NCBI GenBank assembly: GCA_040905025.1
Contig: JBBDSJ010000130.1
Location: 12,280 to 76,279 of the forward strand
Direction: 5' to 3'
DNA length: 64,000 nucleotides
Source: JBBDSJ01 sp040905025
GTDB taxonomy: Bacteria > Pseudomonadota > Gammaproteobacteria > Methylohalomonadales > Methylohalomonadaceae
A program made the translations under genes and the position numbers. Below are positions 33,235 to 41,795 of the stretch, in pieces. Every line of letters begins with the position of its first letter. Within the stretch, counting starts at the first letter, position 1. The notes beneath the pieces are model-generated. The model searched no databases. It was not told where the DNA came from and worked only from the letters and a program-made list of their open reading frames with translations.

Positions 33235-34581
33235 TTAAAGGTCATGCTGCTGGTTGTCCATATCCAGCGGTAGTTCCACTTCAACGCGCAAGCCCCCCAG
33301 ACTGGATTCACTGAAACTCAGTGTGCCCTGATATTGTTCGACAATATCGCGCACTATTGCCAGTCCGAGACCATGCCCTTCCTTGCGCTCATCCAGGCGC
33401 ACACCGCGTTCAGCCATACTGGTTCGTAATTCAGGCGGGCAGCCCGGACCATCATCGTCAACAATCACTATCAACTTGTTTGTATCTGGCAGCTTGACCT
33501 GCACTTCCGATTCACACCATTTACAGGCGTTGTCGATCAGATTACCGAGCAGCTCAAGCATGTCCTCGCGTTCAACCGACCAGTTGCCGGTACTTTTATC
33601 CACCAGCCGGATATTGATATCACGCATGGCATGGGCGCGGCGCAGGACATCCAGTAGCGGTGGCAAATCGGTCGCCGGATTGAAGCGGGCGCCGGAATTC
33701 GGACTCCCGGCCAGCCGCGCACGGCTGAGTTCATGCTGCAGTCGCTCATGAATGGCATGTGTTTGTTGTTCGAGTTGTTCACGCAGTTCTGGATTTTGAT
33801 CCAGCGCCGGATTGCGTGCCGTTTGTGTCAATATCGTCAGCGGGGTTTTTAACGCATGGGCAAGATTACCGACCATGCGCCGCGAGCGTTCGACGCGTTG
33901 ACTGAGTAGTTGCAGCAGACGGTTAACTTCACGCACCAGTGGCCGGATTTCTTCAGGCATATTTTCACGTACGCTATTAATTTCACCCCGGGCAAGTCGG
34001 CGTAAATCCTTTTGTACTCCCTGAACAGGTGCTAATGCCCGATGCAGTAGCAGGGTTTGCAATATCAGCAACAGAAGTAGCAAGCCTGTCGATAACAGCA
34101 AATAATCGCGCTGAAAGTCGGTGATGTTCGCTTCAATTAAAGACAGATCTTCAGCGACGGCGATGGATATATCCTGGCCCTGCTTGCGAAATCCCTGCAC
34201 CAGAATCAGCAGGGGCTGTTCCAGCGGTCCGATCTGGCGTAGCTGCTGTTTCTCACCAACACCCACCGCGGCAACATCCAAATCCTGATCCCAGAGTGTC
34301 GCCGAGCGCAGTATGGTGGTTGCTGTTTCGATGCGGTAGTAATGCCCGGAGAAAGGCCGTTCGTCGAAATAGGTTTGATGCTCCTGGTTTAATACGGCCT
34401 TGCCGTCGGCATCAAAAACAAGTCCGGCCAACAGACTGTCGATATCAATCTGCAAACGGCTTTGCACATAGCTTTCGGTAACTTCGCGTAATGTGTAACT
34501 GGCGAGCCACCATTGCAGTGCCATAACAAATGTGAGACTGATGGCGAGACCAAGGCCAAGTTTGCCACGCAGGGATTTCAC
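33235..34581 (-). CDS. Sensor histidine kinase (PhoQ-like)
   Basis: This 448-aa kinase has two membrane helices (about 8-28 and 159-179) bracketing a periplasmic sensor of about 130 residues. A HAMP-like linker follows, then the dimerisation box with H242 (GNLAHALKTPLTIL) and an ATPase domain (LIDNACKWCESEV, DDGPGCP, GHGLGLAIVRDI). It should phosphorylate the response regulator encoded 15 bp upstream. The signal is unknown. The linked PepSY proteins may be sensed cargo. Confidence 0.93.
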   Translation of the reverse strand: MKSLRGKLGLGLAISLTFVMALQWWLASYTLREVTESYVQSRLQIDIDSLLAGLVFDADGKAVLNQEHQTYFDERPFSGHYYRIETATTILRSATLWDQDLDVAAVGVGEKQQLRQIGPLEQPLLILVQGFRKQGQDISIAVAEDLSLIEANITDFQRDYLLLSTGLLLLLLILQTLLLHRALAPVQGVQKDLRRLARGEINSVRENMPEEIRPLVREVNRLLQLLSQRVERSRRMVGNLAHALKTPLTILTQTARNPALDQNPELREQLEQQTHAIHERLQHELSRARLAGSPNSGARFNPATDLPPLLDVLRRAHAMRDINIRLVDKSTGNWSVEREDMLELLGNLIDNACKWCESEVQVKLPDTNKLIVIVDDDGPGCPPELRTSMAERGVRLDERKEGHGLGLAIVRDIVEQYQGTLSFSESSLGGLRVEVELPLDMDNQQHDL

Positions 34582-34596
34582 AAGGGTATGGAATAA

Positions 34597-35262
34597 TTAT
34601 TTCGTATCAGAAAATACATAGCCCTGACCGCGACGCGTCTGAATAATATTATCACCGAGTTTGCGGCGTAGACGTTTGACATAGACTTCAATGGTATTGC
34701 TGTCACTTTCCTGGTCGCCATCATAAACATGTTCGGACAAACGGCGTTTGGATAACATCCGGCCCGGATGCAGCATGAAATAATGCAGCAGACGAAATTC
34801 CATGCCGGTCAGTTCAATCGTATTGTCCTGACCAATGCTAACCTGTTGACGTTCCGGGTCCAGTGTCAGACCGGCAACTGAAATCAGTTCATGGCTCTGG
34901 CCATGCCGGCGCCGCATTACCGCACGGATGCGGGCAATCAGTTCTTCAGTGTGAAACGGTTTGCCGAGATAATCATCGGCACCGGCCTTGAGTCCGTCAA
35001 CCCGCTCATGCCAGGCATCGCGTGCAGTGAGAATGACCACGGGTATATCCTTGCCTTGTTGCCGCCAGCTTGCCAGCACATCCAGACCGGGACGTTTAGG
35101 CAGGCCCAGATCCAGAACAATAACATCATAAGGTTCGGTCGCGCCCAGAAACTCACCATCTTCACCGTCGCTGGCAATATCAACAGCAAAGCCGGCAGCC
35201 TTTAATGACTGCCGCAAATCATCTTGTAGTGCGATATCGTCTTCAACCAGCAACAAGCGCAT
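34597..35262 (-). CDS. OmpR-family response regulator (PhoP-like)
   Basis: This 221-aa regulator has a receiver domain with D51 (DVIVLDLGLPKR), the T/S switch VVILTARD and K101 (LGKPFH), and a winged-helix DNA-binding domain (LTGMEFRLLHYFMLH, DSNTIEVYVKRLRRKLG, TRRGQGYVF). It is the partner of the downstream kinase and follows three PepSY genes. It likely controls this operon. Confidence 0.95.
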   Translation of the reverse strand: MRLLLVEDDIALQDDLRQSLKAAGFAVDIASDGEDGEFLGATEPYDVIVLDLGLPKRPGLDVLASWRQQGKDIPVVILTARDAWHERVDGLKAGADDYLGKPFHTEELIARIRAVMRRRHGQSHELISVAGLTLDPERQQVSIGQDNTIELTGMEFRLLHYFMLHPGRMLSKRRLSEHVYDGDQESDSNTIEVYVKRLRRKLGDNIIQTRRGQGYVFSDTK

Positions 35263-35271
35263 AATATTTTT

Positions 35272-35706
35272 CTAGTCCCAATCACGCTGTTTGTACAGTA
35301 CTTCACCACTGCGGGCATCAACTTCAATGTCCCATTCAGCTTTGTCATTATCGCTTAGCTCAATTTCATAATAGTAGCGTAATAAACCCCGGTCGAAATC
35401 CAGATCAGTGACCTGCCCGTTATATTGTCGCTCGACAGTGGTAATTATGTGTTCCGGTGAAATAATCTTGCCAGATCGGCTCAAGGCGCGCATGGCGCTG
35501 TCGTCATCCAGTACTATTGCCGGAATCCAGCTGGCACGATAACGGCTGCCTTCATAGATATCGTCAGCAAAAACAATAATCAATGCGCTGCCAGTAACAA
35601 ATATCAACAAAATGGCACCGGAATAAATCCATTTCCATCGCCACTTGCTGGCGCTCCCGGTTTCAGAATTTTTTTCAGTATCTGTGTTCATGCGAGCACG
35701 AATCAA
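35272..35706 (-). CDS. PepSY-domain protein, membrane-anchored
   Basis: This 144-aa protein has a membrane segment at about 25-47 (WIYSGAILLIFVTGSALII) and a PepSY domain (ISPEHIITTVERQYNGQV, YYYEIELSDNDKAEWDIEVDA, SGEVLYKQRD). It ends 10 bp before the response regulator. PepSY proteins are often inhibitors or chaperones of extracytoplasmic enzymes. It overlaps the next PepSY gene by 4 bp. Confidence 0.85.
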   Translation of the reverse strand: MIRARMNTDTEKNSETGSASKWRWKWIYSGAILLIFVTGSALIIVFADDIYEGSRYRASWIPAIVLDDDSAMRALSRSGKIISPEHIITTVERQYNGQVTDLDFDRGLLRYYYEIELSDNDKAEWDIEVDARSGEVLYKQRDWD

Positions 35707-36083
35707 TCATCGATCTCACGCTTCAGCAATTCGCCATTGCGGGCATCAAGTTCCAGATCCCAGACCATGCCATCGTCATCGACATATTCGATTTCATAAA
35801 CATACAGGCCATCATCCTCATCAAGCTCAATTTCAATAATACGGCCGGGGTAATCGCGGCGCATTTTCACAATAATGTCTTCAAGCGGCATGATGCTGCC
35901 GGCTTCTTTCAGACGCCGGATTTCATCAATATCGGCATCGACCAGCAGCAGGTGTTGATCACTGGACTGATCCGGTTGTGTATTGATCCAGTCTGCCGTT
36001 GCCGCCCGCATACCGAGCAGCAGTATAACGACAGTGAGCAAGAACACGCGAAAATGTATAGTAGTAGCAGGCATGGTTATCAT
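35703..36083 (-). CDS. PepSY-domain protein, exported
   Basis: This 126-aa protein has an N-terminal hydrophobic signal (about 8-27, VFLLTVVILLLGMRAATA) and a single PepSY domain (GSIMPLEDIIVKMRRDYPGR, YVYEIEYVDDDGMVWDLELDA, NGELLKREID). It overlaps the preceding PepSY gene by 4 bp, and both are co-oriented with the two-component system. Confidence 0.85.
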   Translation of the reverse strand: MITMPATTIHFRVFLLTVVILLLGMRAATADWINTQPDQSSDQHLLLVDADIDEIRRLKEAGSIMPLEDIIVKMRRDYPGRIIEIELDEDDGLYVYEIEYVDDDGMVWDLELDARNGELLKREIDD

Positions 36084-36170
36084 TATGTAGTCAGTATCAA
36101 TGAGAATGTCAGGCTAATCACCGGACACAACAGCAACCGGTGCTGCTGCAGCTGCAACACCGGTATGCAT

Positions 36171-36521
36171 TTAATAATTATGGCGTTCGCGTTCTTCCTT
36201 GAGCACGTCACCGGTATAGGCATCAACATCCAGTTCCCACTCGTAACCTTCGTTATCAAACAGTTCGAGTTCGTAATAATCGCCACGGGCTTCGCGGTCG
36301 AGTTCAATTCCCACCACTTTTCCGTTGTACTGGCTTTCAAACCGGCTGATGATCTCTTCCATCGGAATTACATTCTGGCCGCCTTGCTGCCGTGCAACCG
36401 GAGCCTCGGCCACGACCCATGTATCCGGCAGGTTGATGCTGTCTATGGAGTCGGCAGCGATTGCAGCAGTCGTGCCCAACAGGGCGATGCTGATAGTCAT
36501 TGTCAGGATTCTACCGTTCAT
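36171..36521 (-). CDS. PepSY-domain protein, exported (first of three)
   Basis: This 116-aa protein has a signal peptide (MNGRILTMTISIALLGTTAA, cut near IAA-DS) and the same PepSY arrangement (IPMEEIISRFESQYNGKV, YYELELFDNEGYEWELDVDA, TGDVLKEERE). It is the first gene of the set and 87 bp before the next, so it may be separately expressed. Confidence 0.85.
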   Translation of the reverse strand: MNGRILTMTISIALLGTTAAIAADSIDSINLPDTWVVAEAPVARQQGGQNVIPMEEIISRFESQYNGKVVGIELDREARGDYYELELFDNEGYEWELDVDAYTGDVLKEERERHNY

Positions 36522-36784
36522 GCTGTCATTCCTCCTGTAGAGGGAAAATTGAGAACGGTGCCAAGGATAGGCGGGTCAAATGAATCGAGGCTGAACTGCA
36601 GCCAAACTTTACCTGAATACCAAAAGCCGGTTTTTAATTACTATTATTCATATAGATAGGCATAATTAGCCCTTTTCTGAATATCGATTTGTTGCTATCT
36701 TGCCTGACCCTGCAAGCCCGGCGGCCATTGTGCCCGCTGCCAAGCGCCTGAAAGCCTGCTTGCCGCACACATCTGGAAATTACT

Positions 36785-39085
36785 ATGACGAGCTGGAAAG
36801 ACACATTAACCAACGAAATGCCTGCGGATCTTGCCGCCGAGATTGATGCGTTTCAAACGCAGATCGAACTGAAAAAACAGGGCAAGATTGATGATAAATT
36901 ATTTGCTGAAACGCGCCTGCGCCGCGGTGCCTATGGCCAGCGCTATGATAATGGCCAGCGCCACGATGGTGTTGAGACGCGCGAGCTGAAATTCCCGACC
37001 CCGGCGACCAAGGGCCCGGATACGCTCTGGGATGCGCCCGGCATGATGCGTATCAAGATCCCGTTCGGGGGCCTGAACACCGAACAAATGGAAGTACTGG
37101 CGGATATGGCCGAGGAATACTCGGACGCGATTTGCCACGTTACCACGCGTCAGGACATACAGCTGCATTACATTCATATAGATGACACCCCGGATCTGCA
37201 GCGGCGTCTGGCGGCAGTCGGTATCACTACCCGCGAAGCCTGCGGCAACGGCGTCCGCAACGTGACGGCCTGCCCTATTTCCGGTGTCTGCAGTGATGAA
37301 AGTTTCGATGTCACGCCGTATTCGAAGGCGATGGCGTTTTTCCTGCTTGGCCACCCCGATACGCAGGATTTCGGCCGCAAGTTCAAGGTGGCGTTTTCCG
37401 GCTGCAAGGGCAAGGCCTGCGGCCTGACCAGTATTCATGATTTGGGTTTTATTGCGCGCACCCGGACCGTCGACGGAAAAGCGCAGCGCGGTTTTGAAAT
37501 GTATGTTGGCGGCGGTCTCGGTGCCGTGCCGTATGAAGCCAAACTGTTTGATGAATTTGTGCCGGAAGAGGAAATCATGCCGCTGGCGCAGGCCATGTCA
37601 CGTGTGTACGCGCGTCTGGGTGAAAAACGCAACCGTGGCCGGGCGCGCGTCAAGTTCCTGATCGATAAAATCGGTATTGGTGAGTTCCGCCGGCTGGTGC
37701 TCGAAGAGCGCAAGATCCTGCCACATGATGATCGCTGGACGAATTACCTGGGAGACGTGCGGGTCTGGGAAGAAACGCCGGTCAGGGAAGCTGCTGAACT
37801 GAAAGCCGGTATTACCGATGCCCAGTTTGAAACCTGGCGCGCGACCAATGTGTATCGCCAGAAACAGGCGGGTTATGCCACGGTGACAGTGGCGCTGCCC
37901 CTGGGCGATCTGACCTCCTGGCAAATGCGCCAACTGGCCGACATCGCACGCAAGTACAGTGGTGACAATATCCGCCTGACCGTGGAACAGAATATTGTGT
38001 TGCGCTGGGTCGCCGCAGCGGACCTGCCCGCCTTGTACAAGGAACTCGAAAACATCGGTTTGAGCCAGGCCGGCGCCGGGACCATCTTTGATGTGGTCGC
38101 CTGTCCGGGTACCGATACCTGCAAGCTCGGTATTTCATCATCGCGTGGTCTCGCCGGTGAATTGCATGAACGGCTGGCAACGCGTTATCAGCAATTCGAC
38201 AGTGCCATTCAGGGACTGCGTATCAAGATCAGCGGCTGCTTCAATTCCTGCAGTCAGCATCATCTGGCAGATCTTGGTTTTTACGGCGTCTCACGCAAGG
38301 TTGGCGGCGCGACCGTGCCGCATTTTCGCGTCGTGCTCGGTGGCCAGTGGCAAAATAACGGTGGCGCCTACGGTCTGACGGTGGGTGCCGTACCATCCAA
38401 GCGCGTACCGGATCTGATTGATCGTATTACTGAAAAATATCTGTCGGAGCGCGAAGGCAATGAAACCTTTCAGGCGTTTATCCAGCGTTTTGGCAAACGT
38501 GAACTGAAGAAGGTACTGGACGAGTTTTCTGCAGTACCGCCGTATGAACTGGATCCGTCCTATTATTCCGACTGGCGTGATCCGCGTGAATACAGCATCA
38601 GCGACATCGGTGTTGGCGAATGCGCCGGCGAGATTGTTTCGCGTATTGACTTCGATCTGCAAAATGCCGAGCGTTTGTATTTTGAAGCCCAGTTGCAGCA
38701 TGAAGAAGGTCACTATCAGAAGGCCGATGAGATGGCGTTTCAGGCTATGGTCGTCGCCGCTGCCAGTCTGGTACGTTTGGAAAACCAGGACATTCCGGAC
38801 GAAGCCGACAAGGTAGTACCGGAATTTCGGCGCCGTTATTATGATACGAAAATCTTCTACGACAAGTATGCGCATGGCAAGTTTGCCGAATATCTGTTCC
38901 AGCGCTATGAAGATACCCAACGTGAGTATACGGCGGACAAGGTACGGTTGTTACTTGAAGAAACCCAGCTGTTTATCGAGGCCGCGCATGCCTGTAATGC
39001 AAAACTGATGGAGCAGGCGAGTGCTGAGCGCAAAATCGTGCTTGAGAAAAATAAAAAAGACAAGGCTGATACAGCAAACGCCTGA
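36785..39085 (+). CDS. Nitrite/sulfite reductase (siroheme, 4Fe-4S) with C-terminal helical extension
   Basis: This 766-aa protein has two ferredoxin-like/siroheme half-repeats. The C-terminal half has the cluster set C440, C446 (ACPGTDTCKLG), C485 and C489 (SGCFNSCSQHH), the usual ligand positions of sulfite and nitrite reductases. The N-terminal half also keeps a Cys set: C163, C169 (ACPISGVC), C207 and C212 (SGCKGKAC). Residues about 600-766 are a helical extension (NAERLYFEAQLQHEEGHYQK, FAEYLFQRYEDTQ) resembling HEPN-type bundles sometimes linked to such reductases. It reduces nitrite to ammonia or sulfite to sulfide using six electrons; which substrate cannot be told. It precedes a dedicated-looking partner gene. 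Confidence 0.92.
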   Translation: MTSWKDTLTNEMPADLAAEIDAFQTQIELKKQGKIDDKLFAETRLRRGAYGQRYDNGQRHDGVETRELKFPTPATKGPDTLWDAPGMMRIKIPFGGLNTEQMEVLADMAEEYSDAICHVTTRQDIQLHYIHIDDTPDLQRRLAAVGITTREACGNGVRNVTACPISGVCSDESFDVTPYSKAMAFFLLGHPDTQDFGRKFKVAFSGCKGKACGLTSIHDLGFIARTRTVDGKAQRGFEMYVGGGLGAVPYEAKLFDEFVPEEEIMPLAQAMSRVYARLGEKRNRGRARVKFLIDKIGIGEFRRLVLEERKILPHDDRWTNYLGDVRVWEETPVREAAELKAGITDAQFETWRATNVYRQKQAGYATVTVALPLGDLTSWQMRQLADIARKYSGDNIRLTVEQNIVLRWVAAADLPALYKELENIGLSQAGAGTIFDVVACPGTDTCKLGISSSRGLAGELHERLATRYQQFDSAIQGLRIKISGCFNSCSQHHLADLGFYGVSRKVGGATVPHFRVVLGGQWQNNGGAYGLTVGAVPSKRVPDLIDRITEKYLSEREGNETFQAFIQRFGKRELKKVLDEFSAVPPYELDPSYYSDWRDPREYSISDIGVGECAGEIVSRIDFDLQNAERLYFEAQLQHEEGHYQKADEMAFQAMVVAAASLVRLENQDIPDEADKVVPEFRRRYYDTKIFYDKYAHGKFAEYLFQRYEDTQREYTADKVRLLLEETQLFIEAAHACNAKLMEQASAERKIVLEKNKKDKADTANA

Positions 39086-39096
39086 GCTTAATAACC

Positions 39097-39193
39097 GGAT
39101 TGCCACGTTATCATTGATCATGATGATTCATGATCAATGACGCCTCGCAATGACTCTGCATTTCCGGTCATTGCGGGCAAAACGAAGCAATCC
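39097..39193. repeat. Inverted-repeat element between nitrite/sulfite reductase and its partner gene
   Basis: Ends GGATTGC and GCAATCC are inverted. The middle holds a long palindrome (ATTGATCATGA/TCATGATCAAT) and the motif CATTGCGGGCAAAACGAAGC, a form seen widely as a dispersed bacterial repeat. Confidence 0.6.
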
Positions 39194-39215
39194 AGTCTGG
39201 AAATAATTTAATAAA

Positions 39216-39803
39216 ATGATCACTGATCTGCACAAAACTGGTATTAAATTCTTTACCGCCAAGGGCAATGATTTTCCATTGGCGGATTTCATCCCGATAT
39301 TTCATCAGTGGATTCAGGCCGGCAAGCTTGAAGATTTAATGATCGATGTTGCCGAATACAGCCATGTGCCGGCCGGGCCGGGTACCATGCTGATTGCTCA
39401 TGAAGGCAATTATGCGATTGATGAAACCAATGGTCAGCGTGGTTTGGTCTATTACAGCAAGCACAAGGTTGCGGGTGACAACCTTGAAGATCGTCTCGCC
39501 GTGGTTTGCCGTAAAACGCTTGCTGCATGCAAGTTGCTGGAGGAAGAGGATCAGACCCGGGACAAAATCACTTTTGACTACGGTCAGTTTGAAGTCTTTT
39601 CGAATGATCGTCTGCATGGTCCAAATACTGAAGAGACCTGGAAAGCATTTGAACCGGTCTTAAAGGCGTTTCTGGCAAGACTCTACCCGGATACCGATTA
39701 CGATGTGACTTTCGCAGTCGGTGATCCGCGCGAACGGTTCAGTGTCAAGGTGGCCGTGAAAGACAAGGCTCAGACAGCAGCAGAACTTTTTTCAAGATTG
39801 TAA
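39216..39803 (+). CDS. Conserved protein accompanying nitrite/sulfite reductase
   Basis: This 195-aa protein begins MITDLHKTGIKFFTAKGNDF and has blocks IDVAEYSHVPAGPGTMLIAH and TWKAFEPVLKAFLARLY. No catalytic motif is visible. The coding sequence fits a soluble alpha/beta fold. Its position after the reductase suggests a functional link, e.g. maturation or regulation, but this is inference. Confidence 0.75.
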   Translation: MITDLHKTGIKFFTAKGNDFPLADFIPIFHQWIQAGKLEDLMIDVAEYSHVPAGPGTMLIAHEGNYAIDETNGQRGLVYYSKHKVAGDNLEDRLAVVCRKTLAACKLLEEEDQTRDKITFDYGQFEVFSNDRLHGPNTEETWKAFEPVLKAFLARLYPDTDYDVTFAVGDPRERFSVKVAVKDKAQTAAELFSRL

Positions 39804-39857
39804 ATTGAGTTTATGGCAGATCGGGAGTTGAGAGTCTGCGATTCTCTATGTTTTATT

Positions 39858-39895
39858 TCAAGGAAGCGTTGAATAATTCTATCCTGAAATTTTCA
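39858..39895. repeat. MITE-like terminus, single end
   Basis: CAAGGAAGCGTTGAATAATT and CTATCCTGAAATTTTCAT match the left half of the 40582 and 40784 copies with a few changes. No right end follows. Confidence 0.55.
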
Positions 39896-40189
39896 TGAAT
39901 AAATTTCCGTAAAAGGCTCAACGGAGAGTTTAGATTTTGTTTGCCGTGTTTGCCAGAGATCATGGGCAAGTTGCAGTTTTAGCCAGTGATCCGCAGAGGG
40001 CTTTTCGAATGCCATTTCCAGGCGCAATGCCATTTCGGGCGTGATGGAACCACGACCGTTCAGAATTTTGGAGAGTGTTTTGCGACTTACCCCAAGATGC
40101 TCGGAGACTTCGGTTACGCTCAATTGCAGTGGATTCATGACGAGTTCCCTGAGAATCTCACCGGGATGGGCGGGGTTTTGCATGGTCAT
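39893..40189 (-). CDS. higA: HigA-type antitoxin (XRE helix-turn-helix)
   Basis: This 98-aa protein begins MQNPAHPGEILRELVMNPLQ (after an initial MT) and has the HTH TEVSEHLGVSRKTLSKILNG. This is the HigA pattern. It follows higB with overlapping TGATG. It should bind the palindrome upstream of higB and neutralise the toxin. Confidence 0.93.
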   Translation of the reverse strand: MTMQNPAHPGEILRELVMNPLQLSVTEVSEHLGVSRKTLSKILNGRGSITPEMALRLEMAFEKPSADHWLKLQLAHDLWQTRQTKSKLSVEPFTEIYS

Positions 40190-40467
40190 CAGTGATAATC
40201 CTCGTAGTTAACTATTTCTACATTGTGATCAATAAAGTGGAAGGTAACACGCCAGTTACCGCTGACTATCACGGCCCATGATCCCTTGCGCTCGCCTTTG
40301 AGTGCATGCAATCGTAGACCCGGTAAATCCATTTCCTGTGGTGATATAGCCTGATCCAGATTCGTCAGAATCAGACGCAGTCGGCTCGCGTGTCGAGCCT
40401 GAATTCCTGCCGTGCTTTCCGTTTCATAGAAACGCCGCAGTCCTTTGTGAGTGAAGCTTTTGATCAC
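40189..40467 (-). CDS. higB: HigB-type toxin
   Basis: This 92-aa protein matches HigB: MIKSFTHKGLRRFYETESTA, ISPQEMDLPGLRLHALKG, and SWAVIVSGNWRVTFHFIDHN with a C-terminal NYEDYH. It is a ribosome-dependent mRNA endonuclease by family. The toxin-first order is typical of higBA. It is flanked by MITE-like repeats. Confidence 0.93.
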   Translation of the reverse strand: MIKSFTHKGLRRFYETESTAGIQARHASRLRLILTNLDQAISPQEMDLPGLRLHALKGERKGSWAVIVSGNWRVTFHFIDHNVEIVNYEDYH

Positions 40468-40478
40468 TTTGTTGAAGT

Positions 40479-40495
40479 GTAACTCATAAGGTTAC
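40479..40495 (-). promoter_or_regulatory. Putative HigA operator
   Basis: Perfect inverted repeat GTAAC-N7-GTTAC, 12-28 bp upstream of the higB start codon. Confidence 0.5.
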
Positions 40496-40581
40496 GTTTG
40501 CCAAGGCTGAGAATAGCTAATTCTGGTTCTCGATTGCGACTGAAAATTGTCTGACTATGTCCACAATAGCTTGAATCTAAG

Positions 40582-40735
40582 CAAGCTCTGAATAATTCCA
40601 TCCTGGAATTTTCATCGCTTACGTGATTGAAAATGGCGGCACATCCCTGTGCCGTGGAAACCTCTGGGTAGTGGTGCATGGATGCACCGTTTACGTAGCG
40701 AAGGACGTAATTAATCAGAGGTTCCCTGATAGTTT
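40582..40735. repeat. MITE-like element, copy A (about 154 bp)
   Basis: Left end CAAGCTCTGAATAATTCCAT, right end ATTAATCAGAGGTTCCCTGA. The inside has GATTGAAAATGGCGGCACAT and CTGTGCCG, shared with copy B. It accounts for the stretch between higB and the YCII fragment together with copy B. No transposase is present. Confidence 0.8.
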
Positions 40736-40783
40736 TAAGAGCCATATTTTATATGGGGATCGGAGCGGCGGCGGGTCTATTAT

Positions 40784-40942
40784 TTAAGGAAGCTCTGAAT
40801 AATTCCATCCTGGAATTCTCAGAGCACGAAACACGAAAATATGATTTTAGTGTTTCTCCATTTTTCAAACACTTAAGTGATTGAAAAATGGCGGCACGTC
40901 CATGTGCCGCAGGAACCTCATGATTAATCAGAGGTTCCTTAA
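40784..40942. repeat. MITE-like element, copy B (about 159 bp), best preserved
   Basis: Ends TTAAGGAAGCTCTGAATAAT and ATTAATCAGAGGTTCCTTAA are near-perfect inverted repeats of about 20 bp, the outer four bases (TTAA) being either target duplication or part of the end. The inner GCGGCACGTCCATGTGCCGC is a hairpin. Related ends occur at 3204, 27863, 31608, 39858, 40582 and 53932. Confidence 0.85.
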
Positions 40943-41071
40943 GTTCAGCCTCAATAAATCGACCGGGTACCGTGCTAAGCGGGTGAAAAACTTGTATGTC
41001 GTGTCGATATGGAACAACGCCCGACGACTATGGGATAAATGCGAGACTTTTATCACTTGACGGAGACGGCC

Positions 41072-41235
41072 ATGAAATATCTGTGCCTGGTCTACAGCGA
41101 AAGGAACAGCTGGCTGGCTTTTATTTTATCGAGGCGCGCGATCTGAACGAGGCCATACAGATCGCCAGCAAGATTCCCCCGGCACGAGTTGGCAGTATTG
41201 AAGTACGGTCGATGCGGGAACTGCAGCCGGATTGA
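41072..41235 (+). pseudogene. YCII/DGPF-domain protein fragment (internal deletion, frameshift)
   Basis: ATG at 41072 with GGAGACGG upstream gives MKYLCLVYSE, the start of YCII/DGPF-type proteins. The frame then changes, and the adjoining frame gives KEQLAGFYFIEARDLNEAIQ...PPARVGSIEVRSMRE, which is the normal C-terminal half. About 55 codons are missing between and the junction is out of frame. A 79-aa open frame from 40996 covers only the second part and begins with non-homologous sequence. Such proteins normally sit next to an ECF sigma gene, a fragment of which is found 400 bp downstream. Confidence 0.75.
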
Positions 41236-41317
41236 GAAACTGGTTTACGGGAATTCCACCATGCCTGTTATGGCAGTGTTTGCCCATCTGGCCGTGAATA
41301 CACTGGACTGACCAAGG

Positions 41318-41476
41318 ATGTGTCCTGTGTGTCTTGTATCCATGGCTATTGCCGCCGCCGGTGGCGCCTCGGCAGGTGTATTGGGGATGTTGGCAGTGAA
41401 GAAACCCGACATGAAGTACGACGGTAAAATGCACCAGCAACCGGAACGGAGGAAGGACAAGAATGAGCAATCCTGA
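41318..41476 (+). CDS. Small CxxC membrane peptide, uncertain
   Basis: A 52-aa frame begins MCPVCLVSMAIAAAGGASAG and ends in a charged tail, with a CxxC and one hydrophobic stretch. CAAGG lies only 1 bp before the ATG. It overlaps the following frame by 14 bp. I do not recognise it, and it may be a remnant. Confidence 0.4.
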   Translation: MCPVCLVSMAIAAAGGASAGVLGMLAVKKPDMKYDGKMHQQPERRKDKNEQS

Positions 41477-41795
41477 ACATACCAAAATTGTGTCACGGGA
41501 ACAGTGGGCAGAGGCGCGCAAGGCGCTATTACAAAAGGAAAAGACCCTGACGCGGCAGCGCGATCAACTCAACGCCGAACGCCGGGAGCCGCCCCGGGTC
41601 AGGCTGGAAAAGGTTTATCAATTCGATACACCGGACGGCAGGAAAACACTGGCGGATTTATATCAGCGTCTTGGCAGACAACAAGATGCCATATCGGATT
41701 ATGAACGTGCGCTGGAACTTGCAACGCTGGTGCCGGAACAGCAATTTATCCGGCGACGTATGCAAGAGTTGTCCAGCGAAAACGTCAGGTCTTGA
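41463..41795 (+). pseudogene. Chimeric remnant: DUF899 N-terminus joined to an ECF-sigma C-terminus
   Basis: Residues 1-64 (KIVSREQWAEARKALLQKEK, then RVRLEKVYQFDTPDGRKTLADL) are the start of the DUF899 thioredoxin-like family. Residues about 65-110 (YQRLGRQQDAISDYERALEL...PEQQFIRRRMQEL) are the TPR-like C-terminal end of ECF sigma factors that accompany YCII genes. The 110-aa frame is open by chance. Together with the YCII fragment this marks a locus reduced by deletion. Its end overlaps the ABC permease stop by 11 bp. Confidence 0.7.

Noticed and set aside
40464..40745. 93-aa open frame upstream of higB
   Set aside because: It is made up of MITE copy A sequence (IREPLINYV and NHVSDENSRMELFRA come from its ends) and overlaps higB. 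No independent coding support.
40996..41235. Intact 79-aa YCII protein
   Set aside because: The first 32 residues have no relation to the family, and the true family start is in another frame at 41072. It is a deleted gene.
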